Both the position numbers and the translations under genes were made by a program. From assembly GCA_009840355.1 (NCBI GenBank), contig VXNZ01000025.1:62001-126000 (forward strand): a DNA stretch of 64,000 nt. Direction: 5' to 3'. Each line of letters starts with the position of its first letter. Position 1 is the first letter of the stretch. Origin of the DNA: Chloroflexota bacterium. GTDB taxonomy: Bacteria > Chloroflexota > Dehalococcoidia > Lucifugimonadales > JADFKI01. Positions 51,496 to 60,917 of the stretch are shown here, in pieces. The notes under the pieces are model-generated. The model did not search any database. It was not told the origin of the DNA and saw nothing but the letters and a program-made list of their open reading frames with translations.

Positions 51496-53841
51496 TTACG
51501 CGTCTTGCATTATGCGCCAGACCTTTTCTGCCTTAGCGGGCATGTCCAGGTGCTTGACGCCGAGATGCGACAGCGCGTCCACGACAGCGTTGATGACAGC
51601 GGGCGATGCGGCGATTGTGCCGGTCTCGCCTGCGCCCTTAACTCCGAGCGGGTTGGTTGGCGACGGCGTTACCGTGCGGGCGGTCTCGAACGCTGGCAGG
51701 CTTGCGGCTTGCGGCACTGCGTAGTCGAGCATGCTGCCCGTGATAAGCTGACCGTCGTCGTCGTACACGCCTTCTTCCCAGAGCGCCTGTCCGATGCCCT
51801 GCGCCACGCCGCCGTGCACCATGCCCTCGACAATCATCGGGTTGATGACATTGCCCACATCGTCAACCGCGACGTATCGCAGCACAGATACATCGCCCGT
51901 GTCCGCGTCAACTTCGACGGTGCAGATGTGCGTGCCAAAGGGCCAGGTGAAGTTTTCCGGGTCATAGATGCTGGTCGCTTCCAAACCCGGTTCGACGCCT
52001 TCGGGCAGACCGTCGTACCAGTACGCGGCGAGCGCGACCTCTTGGAACGACTTCGCCTCTGCAGGCGCGCCTTGAACGAAGAGTTGACCGTCCTCGTACA
52101 CGATGTCTTCCGGCGATGCTTCGAGCATGTGCGCCGCAATCTGCTTCGCCTTGTCCTTGATTTTCTCGACGCTCATGTGGATGGCAGTGCCGCCCACGAC
52201 CGCGCTGCGGCTGCCGAATGTGCCGGTGCCCTGCTGCACCTGCGCTGTGTCGCTCTCCACGACTTCGACATCCTCGACCGGCACACCCAGCTCGGACGCC
52301 GCCAATTGGGCGAATGTCGTCTCGTGTCCTTGCCCGTGTCCGGACGAGCCGCTGTACACGGTTACCTTGCCGGTGGGATGCACGCGGACGAGCGAACTTT
52401 CCCAGACGCCTGCGCGCGCGCCGAGCGAGTATGCGACCGCAGACGGCGCCATACCGCAAATTTCGACATAGGTGGACAAGCCGACGCCAATGTACCTGCC
52501 CTGCTCTCGCGCTTCCGCCTGTTCCTTGCGAAAGTCGTCGTAGCCGATCATCGAGAGTGCGAGGTCGAGCGCGTTCTCGTAGTCGCCGCTGTCGTAGCTG
52601 ACACCGGTCGCCACTTCGTAACCGTCCTCGAACGGCTCGATGAGATTCTTTCGGCGCACTTCTGCCGGATCCATTCCAATCTCGGCTGCGAACCTGTCGA
52701 GCATGCGCTCAACGACATAGGTCGCTTCCGGCCTGCCCGCGCCGCGATAGGCATCAACAGGCGTTGTGTTCGTGAACACGCCGATGACCTTACAGTGCAC
52801 ATTTTCAATCTTGTATGGGCCGACCAGCATCAGCCCGAACAGGTATGTCGGAATGGCAGGCGCGAAGGTGGACAGGTATGCGCCCATATTAGCGTATATC
52901 GTGCCCTGAATACCTGTAATGGTGCCGTCGCGGTTGCCCATTATCTCCCAGTCGCCGATGTGGTCGCGGCCGTGCGTAGTGGCGAGGTAGTTTTCCTGCC
53001 GCTCTTCAATCCACTTGATCGGGCGGCCAATCTGCTTCGCCGCGACAAACGCGATAACCTCTTCGGCGTACAGGTAAAGTTTGCAGCCAAAGCCGCCGCC
53101 GACATCGGGCGCAACCACGCGAATCTGATGCTCAGGATGCCCGGTAACTAGCGCGAGCAGCAGGCGAACCAGATGCGGAATCTGCGACGAGGTCCAAACC
53201 GTAACCTGATTTGTGCCGGGGTTATAGTCCGCGACGACAGCCCTGCCCTCCATGGAGTTAGGGATGAGGCGCTGATTGACGATTCGCTCAGAAACTCGTA
53301 CCTCTGCGGATGCGCCGGCGGCTTCCATATCGCCGCCGCCGACTTCCCACTCGAAGCCGACGTTATTCGGCGCGGAATCGTGCACCTGCGCCGCGCCGTC
53401 CTTCGTGGCGAGCTCGGCGTTGACGGCTGCCGGCAGCACATCGTAGCCGACTTCGACCAGTTCGGCGGCATCGGCTGCTGCGGACGCGCTATCTGCTATG
53501 ACGGCGACAACGGCATCGCCAACGCAGCGCACCTTGCCGATTGCCAGCGGCGGATGTGGCACTTCGATGGTATCCGGCACGACCCAGCCGCACGGCAACC
53601 CGATTTCCTCGCCGATGTCTTCGCCGGTGAGGACCGCGACCACGCCGTCAGCGGCGCTTGCTGCTGTCGTGTCTATGCCGGTAATGTTGGCGTGGGCATA
53701 CGGACTGCGAACGAGCGCCATGTGCAGCATTCCCACGAGCTTGATGTCATCTACATAAGTGCCTCTGCCAGTAATCAGGCGTGGGTCCTCGCGTCGCTTG
53801 ATGCTGGCGCCAAAGGCGGCGGATGGAGTAGCGGTAGTCAT
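51496..53841 (-). CDS. Molybdenum hydroxylase large subunit, CoxL form II/xanthine dehydrogenase type
   Basis: 781 residues from ATG 53841 with AAGGAG upstream. 'GASIKRREDPRLITGRGTYVDD' is the usual start of this family. 'PDVGGGFGCKLYLY' and the active-site loop 'AYRGAGRPEATYVVE' mark the form II CoxL type; form I (true aerobic CO dehydrogenase) has AYRCSFR. The catalytic glutamate is in 'GVKGAGETGTIAASPA'. Such enzymes need FAD (CoxM) and 2Fe-2S (CoxS) subunits, neither of which lies next to it. Likely oxidises a heterocycle or aldehyde rather than CO. A terminator follows. Confidence 0.9.
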   Translation of the reverse strand: MTTATPSAAFGASIKRREDPRLITGRGTYVDDIKLVGMLHMALVRSPYAHANITGIDTTAASAADGVVAVLTGEDIGEEIGLPCGWVVPDTIEVPHPPLAIGKVRCVGDAVVAVIADSASAAADAAELVEVGYDVLPAAVNAELATKDGAAQVHDSAPNNVGFEWEVGGGDMEAAGASAEVRVSERIVNQRLIPNSMEGRAVVADYNPGTNQVTVWTSSQIPHLVRLLLALVTGHPEHQIRVVAPDVGGGFGCKLYLYAEEVIAFVAAKQIGRPIKWIEERQENYLATTHGRDHIGDWEIMGNRDGTITGIQGTIYANMGAYLSTFAPAIPTYLFGLMLVGPYKIENVHCKVIGVFTNTTPVDAYRGAGRPEATYVVERMLDRFAAEIGMDPAEVRRKNLIEPFEDGYEVATGVSYDSGDYENALDLALSMIGYDDFRKEQAEAREQGRYIGVGLSTYVEICGMAPSAVAYSLGARAGVWESSLVRVHPTGKVTVYSGSSGHGQGHETTFAQLAASELGVPVEDVEVVESDTAQVQQGTGTFGSRSAVVGGTAIHMSVEKIKDKAKQIAAHMLEASPEDIVYEDGQLFVQGAPAEAKSFQEVALAAYWYDGLPEGVEPGLEATSIYDPENFTWPFGTHICTVEVDADTGDVSVLRYVAVDDVGNVINPMIVEGMVHGGVAQGIGQALWEEGVYDDDGQLITGSMLDYAVPQAASLPAFETARTVTPSPTNPLGVKGAGETGTIAASPAVINAVVDALSHLGVKHLDMPAKAEKVWRIMQDA

Positions 53842-54165
53842 ACACAATTCTCCTTGCGGTAGTTAATGTCCTCCCAAAAGAACAACTTTCGCTCTTCCTC
53901 AATAGTAGCGCGACACCCAGTCGCCTACTTGAGGCGTACTCTACATTAACAAGCGCCTTAAGGCAATACCGCGTGGTGGGGATATGGACTACGGAATGGT
54001 CACTTATACAAATCTACAGGCAATAGCGAGACATGGCGTCCATCATCCTCTCGTAACTCCGGATATAGGGACACGGCAAAATCCCTGTCATTTCGCTGCG
54101 CTGCGGTTCGGAATAACAGAGCGCGAGGATATTCGAATGGGTGCTACAACGATGCAGGATCAGCG
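53842..54165. other. Gap without a supported gene
   Basis: 324 bases upstream of the CoxL-like gene. Around 54087-54121 an imperfect palindrome runs CTGTCATTTCGCTGCG to CGGAATAACAG, a common type of bacterial intergenic repeat. An 88-codon plus-strand frame at 53984 runs into xerD antisense and is not supported. Confidence 0.5.
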
Positions 54166-55095
54166 CTATTCCTCTTTCCCATCCCGCCTAGATCTTGGAT
54201 GCGCCGCCATGTACACCTGCTTCGCCTGGGCATTGGTTACATGGGTATAGATTTGCGTGGTGGCGGGGGTAGCGTGACCCATTAGCTCTTGGACTACGCG
54301 CAGGTCTGCGCCGCCTTCCAGGAGGTGCGTGGCGTAGGAATGGCGCAGCGTGTGCGTATGCACGCCTTCCGGCAGCGCCGCCTTCATGCTGTATCGCCGC
54401 ACCTTTTCTTGGATGCTGCGCTGGCTTAGTCTGCCACCGAATCGGTTTAGGAACAGAGTGAAGTCGCTGCCTTTGCCTGCTAGTTTGGGACGGCCGTCTC
54501 GCAGATATAGCGACAGCGCGTTCTTCGCGGTCTGCCCTATAAGCACCACGCGCTCTTTGGAACCCTTGCCGCGCACGCGAATCTCGCGCGTGGACAGGTT
54601 GAGGTCGGTTACGCGCAGGTTGCTCGCCTCGCTGACGCGCAACCCCGCACCGTAGATTACTTCGAGCAGCGCTTGGTCGCGCAGACCGGTCGGCTTGGCG
54701 GTGTCCGGCGTGTCCATCAGCCTGTCTGCCTGTTCCTGGGACAGGAAGCGGGGCAGCCGCTTTGGCACACGCATCATGCCGCGCTTGGGCAGCGGGTCGC
54801 CTTCAATGATGCCTTTGCGCGACAGCCACTTCAAGAATGTGCGCAGCGTGCTGAGCTTGCGCGATACGCTATGCCGGACATAGCCTAATTCGGTAAGCCA
54901 CGCAAGATAGCCGCGCAGTGTGATTCGGTCGAGCTCGTGCATTTCGTCGATGCCCCTCGCGCACATGAACTCGTGCAGCGGCTGCAAGTCCGCCTTATAG
55001 TTGCGGATAGTCAAGCCCGCCAAGTCTTTTTCTGCTCGCAGGTGCGTCTCGAAGTCCGCGATGAGTGTTTGCCATCTATTGTCGTCCATATCCAT
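54166..55095 (-). CDS. xerD: Tyrosine recombinase XerC/XerD
   Basis: 309 residues. SAM-like core-binding N-terminus with 'AEKDLAGLTIRNYKADL', then catalytic residues: Arg in 'VIYGAGLRVSEASNL', Lys in 'VRGKGSKERVV', His-x-x-Arg in 'HTHTLRHSYATHLLEGGAD', His in 'LMGHATPATTQIYTHV' with the tyrosine nucleophile. Resolves chromosome dimers at dif. No phage genes are adjacent, which supports a housekeeping Xer rather than an integrase. Confidence 0.92.
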   Translation of the reverse strand: MDMDDNRWQTLIADFETHLRAEKDLAGLTIRNYKADLQPLHEFMCARGIDEMHELDRITLRGYLAWLTELGYVRHSVSRKLSTLRTFLKWLSRKGIIEGDPLPKRGMMRVPKRLPRFLSQEQADRLMDTPDTAKPTGLRDQALLEVIYGAGLRVSEASNLRVTDLNLSTREIRVRGKGSKERVVLIGQTAKNALSLYLRDGRPKLAGKGSDFTLFLNRFGGRLSQRSIQEKVRRYSMKAALPEGVHTHTLRHSYATHLLEGGADLRVVQELMGHATPATTQIYTHVTNAQAKQVYMAAHPRSRRDGKEE

Positions 55096-55404
55096 AACCT
55101 CATCTTAAATGCCGCTCGAATTGTCCATTCCTTCTTGTGGGAGAAGGTAGAATGAGGGAGTGTTATGATGGGAGCAAATCCATTCACATCTGTCGCCATC
55201 TGATGAACATACAAAGGCTATCGGGCGCTATCCCTCACTTTCAAGCGGCGTTGTAGTCTATGATGGGGCTTTTTGGCATGCGGCGGCATACTGCGACGCG
55301 CTCTGCTAACATTGATAGGTCATGCTGGCAAAGCGCTGGGCGCGTCTTGCCAGTGAAGTGCCGCTAGTTTATTGGGCTATTGGGCGCATTCGGGAGATTC
55401 ATAT
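55096..55404. other. Gap between divergent xerD and the exporter operon
   Basis: 309 bases. Holds dispersed-repeat copy 4 at 55125 and, at 55325-55353, a short hairpin (CTGGCAA with TTGCCAG enclosing GCGC/GCGC) in the leader of the adaptor gene. No gene seen. Confidence 0.5.
55125..55160 (+). repeat. Dispersed imperfect-dyad repeat, copy 4
   Basis: CATTCCTTCTTGTGGGAGAAG followed by GTAGAATGAGGGAG. Same family as at 6771, 15566, 25731 and 63241. Confidence 0.4.
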
Positions 55405-57702
55405 ATGGTCAATCGGGCACAGTTGGGCGGCGGACGCTTGCGGCGAAGGTTGCTGATTATTCTTGCTTGCGTCGCCATCGTCGCGGTCGTGGGCTACGGC
55501 GCGCTGAGCCGGTTCACGGGATTGCCACCGTTCGGCGCCGCAGACGGCGAGGCGGGGTTGGCGGAGAACGAACGGCTGATACCTGCGCGCGATGGAACCT
55601 TGCAGACGCAAATCTCCATCAACGGAAGCATCACATTCACCAACACGGAAGATTTGGTCTTTGGCGCTATCGGCTTCGTGGACGAAATCCTAGTCAACGA
55701 AGGCGAAGTGGTAACCGCTGGACAGCCGCTCGCACGCCTAGACACCGAGAGCACGGCAGACCTGGGACTCGCAATCGCCCAAGCGCGTATGGAGCACGCT
55801 GACGCGCTGCTGGCGCTTGAAGACGCGAAGCAGCCCAAGACGCAAATTGCCGATGCGGAGAAGGCTATAGTTGACGCCGCGCTCGCGCTGCACGACGAGC
55901 AAGAAGCCCTACACGAGCTCCTCAACCCCAAGCGGGAACTCATAGCGCAGGCGGAATCGGAAATCGCGGACGCCGAACTGCAAGCGCAGACTGCGCAAGA
56001 GACGCTAGATGAACTGCTGACGCCCAAGCCCGAAGTCATCGCCGCGGCAGAAGATGCCGTTGCGCAGGCTAGGGTCGTACTGCGAGACGCGGAACTCGCG
56101 CTTGACGGCGACCTCGCCGATGCGATGAACGCGCTTGAGATTGCCGAGCGCGACCTTGCCGTAGCGGAGCAGAACGCGATGGCGCTCAGCGACAACGCCC
56201 TGACCACCGCGCAGAACACATACGACGAACGGCTGCACGACTACGCCAATGTAATATACAAGTGGACGGGTATAACCGCCACCGATGAGGACTTGGACAT
56301 GACGCCGCAGGACTTCTTCGCGTCCGTAGCGTTCGACCCGGAGCAGGTGTTCACGCGCGACTACGACTACTTGTTTCCCAACGCGCGGCTCGAAGACAAC
56401 CCGGACACGCGCTGGAACGAGTTGAAGATATTCGGCTGGATGGCGCTCTACCCCACCAGCAACCAGATTCAGACGCGCTGCGACCATTACACATACGGAC
56501 CCATCCGTCAGTCCGACACTGCCAGCACGAATGGCGATTTCTGCGTTGAGCGCGATATGCGCAACGCACACGACAGCCTCGCCGCCGCGCGCAACGACCT
56601 CGAAGAGCGACAGGCGCAGCACAACGCAAGCGTGTCGTCGGCGCAGTCCGCACTGACACAGGCAGAACAGGCGCGAGACGAAGCACAAGAGGCGCTGGAC
56701 AGGCTGACTGACGGCAATATTGAAGCGACTCAATTGCAGACGCACTACGACAAGGCGCTGGCAGACTACAACGCGGCGCAAGAGCATTTGGACGAATTGA
56801 ACAACCCCGACTCTGTCGAAGTGGAGCGCGCGCGCAAGCAGGTCGAACTTGAGCAAGCGAACCGCGACGCTGCCGAAGACGCGCTCGACACGCTGTACAG
56901 TCCGGACGCACAAGAGGTCGCGGCGCTGCGCGGCAATGTGGAACACGCGCAAGTCAAGCTCGATGACGCCAATACCGCATTGCAGGAACTGATGGACCGG
57001 CGCGAGTTGGACGTCGAACTGCGCGTGGGCGAAGTGGCAGCGGCGCAAGCGCGCATCAGCGCGGCGACGCGGCGCTTCGAAGACACCACGTTAAAAGCAC
57101 CATGGGACGGTTACATCGCGTCCATCCCCGTCGAGGCAGGACAGGACATTGAACGGTACGAAGTGATAATGACCGTCATCAACTCAGGCATCGTGAACAT
57201 AGAAGGCGCGGTGGACGAGATTGATGTGCTGTCGTTGCAGCGCGAGGCGTCGGCAATCGTTACCATAGACGCCTTGCCCGACCAAGAATTCGAGGGCGTC
57301 ATCGCGGACATAAGCTCAACCGCGACGAACGAACAGGGCGTCGTAACCTTCGATGTCATCATACGCGTGGATGTGCCGGAAGGCGTGGTGCTGCAAGAAG
57401 GGCTGAGCGCGGTTGCACAAGTCGGCACATCGGAAGTCAGCGGCATCGTGATACCGCTGCAAGCGGTGCAGTACGGTGAAGACGGCGCTTACGTGCGCGT
57501 GGAAGACTCGGACGGCGCAATCGTTGAGCGCACGGTGAGGTTGGGCGAGAGCGACGGCTTCTACACCATAGTGAACAACGGTCTGTCCGCAGGCGAGCGC
57601 ATTGTGATGCAGGCGCTTGACGAAAGAGATCTCGAAGATGGCGAATTCAGGCCACGAAGATTTGGCGGCGGAGGCGGAGGTCCACGCCCTCGTAGGCCAT
57701 AA
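55405..57702 (+). CDS. HlyD/MacA-like membrane-fusion adaptor with a long coiled coil
   Basis: 765 residues from ATG 55405 with GGGAG upstream. A basic N-terminus and one membrane helix (about 16-36), a split biotinyl-lipoyl domain (halves near 70-110 and 555-600), then HlyD beta-barrel segments. Between them runs a very long alpha-hairpin, with 'LLNPKRELIAQAESEIADA' and 'LLTPKPEVIAAAEDAVAQA' units repeated. It is interrupted at about 270-380 by a non-helical insert with two cysteines ('TRCDHYTYGP' and 'DFCVERD'). The C-terminus is Gly/Arg/Pro-rich. Usual MacA is about 370-400 residues, so this is roughly twice as long. It pairs with the ATPase and permease downstream. Confidence 0.85.
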   Translation: MVNRAQLGGGRLRRRLLIILACVAIVAVVGYGALSRFTGLPPFGAADGEAGLAENERLIPARDGTLQTQISINGSITFTNTEDLVFGAIGFVDEILVNEGEVVTAGQPLARLDTESTADLGLAIAQARMEHADALLALEDAKQPKTQIADAEKAIVDAALALHDEQEALHELLNPKRELIAQAESEIADAELQAQTAQETLDELLTPKPEVIAAAEDAVAQARVVLRDAELALDGDLADAMNALEIAERDLAVAEQNAMALSDNALTTAQNTYDERLHDYANVIYKWTGITATDEDLDMTPQDFFASVAFDPEQVFTRDYDYLFPNARLEDNPDTRWNELKIFGWMALYPTSNQIQTRCDHYTYGPIRQSDTASTNGDFCVERDMRNAHDSLAAARNDLEERQAQHNASVSSAQSALTQAEQARDEAQEALDRLTDGNIEATQLQTHYDKALADYNAAQEHLDELNNPDSVEVERARKQVELEQANRDAAEDALDTLYSPDAQEVAALRGNVEHAQVKLDDANTALQELMDRRELDVELRVGEVAAAQARISAATRRFEDTTLKAPWDGYIASIPVEAGQDIERYEVIMTVINSGIVNIEGAVDEIDVLSLQREASAIVTIDALPDQEFEGVIADISSTATNEQGVVTFDVIIRVDVPEGVVLQEGLSAVAQVGTSEVSGIVIPLQAVQYGEDGAYVRVEDSDGAIVERTVRLGESDGFYTIVNNGLSAGERIVMQALDERDLEDGEFRPRRFGGGGGGPRPRRP

Positions 57703-57785
57703 GTTACTTGCCGGAGGCTTGAGCTTCGCTTCCATCCTGCTTTTCCCTTCGAATGGACGGCTGGGCGATGGCAATAGGATTTACG

Positions 57786-58496
57786 ATGATAGAAGTTGTC
57801 GACGTGCAGAAGATATACACGATGGGCACTGTGGAAGTGCCTGCGCTGGCGGGCGTCAGCCTGTCCATTGCACGCGGCGAGATGGTCGCCATTATGGGCG
57901 CGAGCGGCTCCGGCAAGTCCACACTGATGAACATTCTAGGCTGCCTTGATGTGCCTACCGCCGGCGAGTACATCCTTGACGGCGAGTACATCGGCGCGAC
58001 ATCGGACGGACGCCTCGCCGAGATTCGAAACAGTAAAATCGGCTTCGTGTTCCAGACATACAACCTATTGCCAAGACTAAGCGCACTCAGCAATGTGGAA
58101 TTGGCGCTAATGTACGGCAGGCGACCGCATAGACGCACGTCCGCAATCGACGCGTTGGAGCGCGTTGGCCTGGGCGACCGCATCCGGCACAAGCCTACTG
58201 AACTTTCTGGCGGTCAGCAGCAGCGCGTTGGCATAGCGCGGGCTATCGTGAAATCACCGGCGCTCCTGCTTGCCGACGAGCCGACCGGCAACCTCGACTC
58301 GCGCTCCGGCGACGAGATTATGGACATACTTGGCGGGCTGCACGCGGAGGGGATTACTGTGATAATCGTTACGCATGAGCCGGAAATAGCCGAGCGCGCC
58401 AACCGCGTCATCACGATGCGCGACGGAATAATAATGTCCGATACGAGCGTGAATGGGCAGCATAGCAGTTCGTCAAGCGGACAGGCGATGCGATGA
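57786..58496 (+). CDS. ABC transporter ATP-binding protein, MacB/LolD type
   Basis: 236 residues from ATG 57786 (an ATG at 57768 is also possible). Walker A 'GASGSGKSTLMNILGCLD', Q-loop 'FVFQTYNLLPRLSAL', signature 'LSGGQQQRVGIARAI', Walker B 'LLLADEPTGNLDSRSGDEI' and H-loop His in 'TVIIVTHEPEIAE'. This is the type VII (mechanotransmission) transporter group. Its stop overlaps the permease start (ATGA). Confidence 0.92.
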   Translation: MIEVVDVQKIYTMGTVEVPALAGVSLSIARGEMVAIMGASGSGKSTLMNILGCLDVPTAGEYILDGEYIGATSDGRLAEIRNSKIGFVFQTYNLLPRLSALSNVELALMYGRRPHRRTSAIDALERVGLGDRIRHKPTELSGGQQQRVGIARAIVKSPALLLADEPTGNLDSRSGDEIMDILGGLHAEGITVIIVTHEPEIAERANRVITMRDGIIMSDTSVNGQHSSSSSGQAMR

Positions 58497-59722
58497 ACGC
58501 ACTAGACATCATCAGAACGGCGCTCGTATCGCTCGGCGGCAGCAAGCTACGGTCGGGTTTGACGCTGCTGGGCATCATCATCGGCATCACGGCGGTAACG
58601 GTGCTGATGTCCATCGGACGCGGCGTGCAGGACAACATCACTTCGCAAATTCAGGCGCAGGGGACAAACCTGCTGTTCGTCAGCTCGAACAGCAATTCTC
58701 TGACGCTAGAAGACGCCGAGGCGCTGACAGACCCGGTGCTCGCGCCATCAGTGAAGGCGGTCGCGCCGCAAATTAGCTTCAATGGGCAGATAGTCGCCGG
58801 TCGTGAGAACACGAACGCGCAGCTCATTGGCGTAACGCCGGAATACGCCGGCGTGCGGAATGTGAGCGTGGGCGAAGGACAGTTCGTCAACCCCGCGCAT
58901 ATCAACAACATCCTCGATGTCGCCGTGCTGAGCGCGTCCGTCAGCGAGACGCTATTCGGCGCCGGTGCTGAGGCGGACGCCGTCGGCGAGCGCATTCGCA
59001 TCAACGGGCGGCAGTTCACAGTCATCGGCGTGCTTGAGGACACGGGCGCGACATTCTTCGGCTTCGGCGATCAGGCGTACATCCCGATTTCGACCGCGCA
59101 CTACCGCATGTCGCGAGAGCGCACCACGAGCGGCGAAATCGTGGTCAGCACCATAGACGCGCAGGCGACAACGCAAGAGTCGATTGCCGACGCCGAGCTG
59201 GAGATTGCGTCCATCCTGCGTCTGCGCCACCGCATAACCGGCGACAACGATTTCGATGTAGATACGCTGCAAGACCTCATCGACACGGTTACGCAGATTA
59301 CGACCATCCTGGTGCTGTTCCTAGGCACGGTCGCGGGAATATCGCTGCTGGTGGGCGGCATAGGCGTGATGAACATCATGCTGGTATCCGTAACGGAACG
59401 CACGCGTGAGATTGGCATTCGCAAGGCGATGGGCGCGAAACGGCGCGACATTCTGTTGCAGTTCGTAACAGAGGCGATATTCCTAACCACGAGCGGCGGC
59501 ATCATAGGCTTGCTATTGAGTTTCACGATGTCTCCCCTCACCAACTTGATAGTAAACGCAGTAGGCAGAGGCGAAGGCAGCCCACTGGGCACGATTGTGT
59601 TCCACGCAGATGTGGCGCTGCTCGCGCTCGCCGTGTCCGCAATTGTCGGGCTGGTGTCCGGCATATATCCGGCGCTACGGGCGGCGCGCATGCACCCGAT
59701 TGACGCGCTGCGGTATGAATAG
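58493..59722 (+). CDS. ABC transporter permease, MacB/FtsX type
   Basis: 409 residues. N-terminal transmembrane helix ('SGLTLLGIIIGITAVTVL'), a large extracytoplasmic MacB_PCD domain (about 55-280), then the FtsX domain with three helices, including 'SVTERTREIGIRKAMGAKR', the coupling motif. Ends 'ARMHPIDALRYE'. With the adaptor and ATPase it forms a tripartite exporter; in a single-membrane lineage it would span one membrane. Substrate unknown. It converges with the next gene, 16 bp apart. Confidence 0.92.
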   Translation: MNALDIIRTALVSLGGSKLRSGLTLLGIIIGITAVTVLMSIGRGVQDNITSQIQAQGTNLLFVSSNSNSLTLEDAEALTDPVLAPSVKAVAPQISFNGQIVAGRENTNAQLIGVTPEYAGVRNVSVGEGQFVNPAHINNILDVAVLSASVSETLFGAGAEADAVGERIRINGRQFTVIGVLEDTGATFFGFGDQAYIPISTAHYRMSRERTTSGEIVVSTIDAQATTQESIADAELEIASILRLRHRITGDNDFDVDTLQDLIDTVTQITTILVLFLGTVAGISLLVGGIGVMNIMLVSVTERTREIGIRKAMGAKRRDILLQFVTEAIFLTTSGGIIGLLLSFTMSPLTNLIVNAVGRGEGSPLGTIVFHADVALLALAVSAIVGLVSGIYPALRAARMHPIDALRYE

Positions 59723-59738
59723 CGTTGTCTGCCTAGCG

Positions 59739-60791
59739 TTATTCGCCGGCGTCCGCTCCGGCTAGGCGGCGCAGCGATAGGTTGCCTGCCCATAGGAATA
59801 CTTGACCTAGCAGTATCATCGGCAGCAGCAGGGCGAAGTGGCTTATGGCGGCGAAGGCGGCGGCGGACGCCCTGTCCACCATTGCCAGCGGCAGCAGGAC
59901 TAGCGTCTCGCGGGCTATCAGCTCGAATAGGCCGATGCCACCGGGCGATGACGGTATCGAGCTGCCTATGTTTGCGAGCGCAGTTACGAGCACCATCGCG
60001 GCGGCGAGATGCCACAGATTGTCGTAGATGTGGTGAAAGCCGAATGAGTAGCCGATAAGGTAGAACAACCCCGTCTCGAACGCCCACACCGGCACGGACA
60101 GGGCGAACAGCCACAGTATCTTGCGCAGGCTTGTCAGCGGCGCGAATCCGGCTAGAAAATAGTCCACGATATGCATCGCGCGGTCGCGTGGGAAGCGGCG
60201 CGGCAGTGGCTTCATAAGCGCGATGGCTAGATTGCGCGTGCGTTTCGGCCAGCGCGACAGCATCAGCATCACGCCGAACGCCGCCACGAACGGCAGCACA
60301 AGCGCAGCGGCAAGCAGCGGTGGCGCAATACCCGACAATTCGCCGAAGCCTGCCGTCAGTCCGCCAAGCGGCACGAATATCGCCACCGCCGCGACGAACA
60401 ACAGCAGTGTAAGCGCGTCGAACACACGCTCAATGAATATCGTGGCGAGCGCGGAACTCTTGCTGACCTGCTCTCGTTCGCCGAGATAGTAGCTACGCAC
60501 GACTTCGCCTAGCCGCATCGGGAGCAGGTTGTTTGCCATATAGCCAATGACGACGACCGGGAACAGGCGGCGATTGCTGATGGGCTTGATATGCAGTAGC
60601 AGCGCCTGCCAGCGCATCGTGCGAAAGACCACACCCACCAAGTACAGTGCGACCGCCGGCGCGACATATAGATAGTTCGCGTCGGCGAGCGCGTCCACCA
60701 TGTGGGCGAAGTCCACCGTGACGAAGAACAGGGCAATTAGCATTACGCTGAGCGCCAGTCCAATCCAGAACTTGCCGGCTGTGAACAACAT
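59739..60791 (-). CDS. Flippase-like LPG-synthase transmembrane domain protein (UPF0104)
   Basis: 350 residues from ATG 60791 with AAGGA upstream. Eight or so membrane helices. 'RTMRWQALLLHIKP', 'VVIGYMANNLLPMRLGEVVRSYYLGE', read here as two adjacent motifs, and 'IFIERVFDALTLLL' are the conserved loops; 'SSIPSSPGGIGLFELIA' is typical near the end. Lacks the catalytic synthetase domain of MprF, so a lipid flippase-like role is likely but unproven. Confidence 0.85.
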   Translation of the reverse strand: MLFTAGKFWIGLALSVMLIALFFVTVDFAHMVDALADANYLYVAPAVALYLVGVVFRTMRWQALLLHIKPISNRRLFPVVVIGYMANNLLPMRLGEVVRSYYLGEREQVSKSSALATIFIERVFDALTLLLFVAAVAIFVPLGGLTAGFGELSGIAPPLLAAALVLPFVAAFGVMLMLSRWPKRTRNLAIALMKPLPRRFPRDRAMHIVDYFLAGFAPLTSLRKILWLFALSVPVWAFETGLFYLIGYSFGFHHIYDNLWHLAAAMVLVTALANIGSSIPSSPGGIGLFELIARETLVLLPLAMVDRASAAAFAAISHFALLLPMILLGQVFLWAGNLSLRRLAGADAGE

Positions 60792-60917
60792 TCTTTCCTT
60801 TAGGCGGGGAAATAGGCGGGAAGAGCCGCGCAATCAAGGATATTCCCTGTAGCGCGGCTGCGGCAAGACAATTGTCGTAACTATAAGCCTGAATAGTCTC
60901 AAACAGGAGTACGCCGC

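Noticed and set aside
51427-53151. 574-codon plus-strand open frame opposite the CoxL-like gene
   Set aside because: It is antisense to a well-supported gene, has no ribosome binding site and a composition rich in Arg/His/Ala typical of high-GC shadow frames.
53984-54250. 88-codon ORF upstream of the CoxL-like gene
   Set aside because: Its last third is antisense to xerD and an intergenic repeat lies inside it.
54166-55095. Xer gene as a phage or integron integrase
   Set aside because: No phage genes, attachment-site repeats or tRNA lie nearby, and the sequence looks like housekeeping XerC/D.
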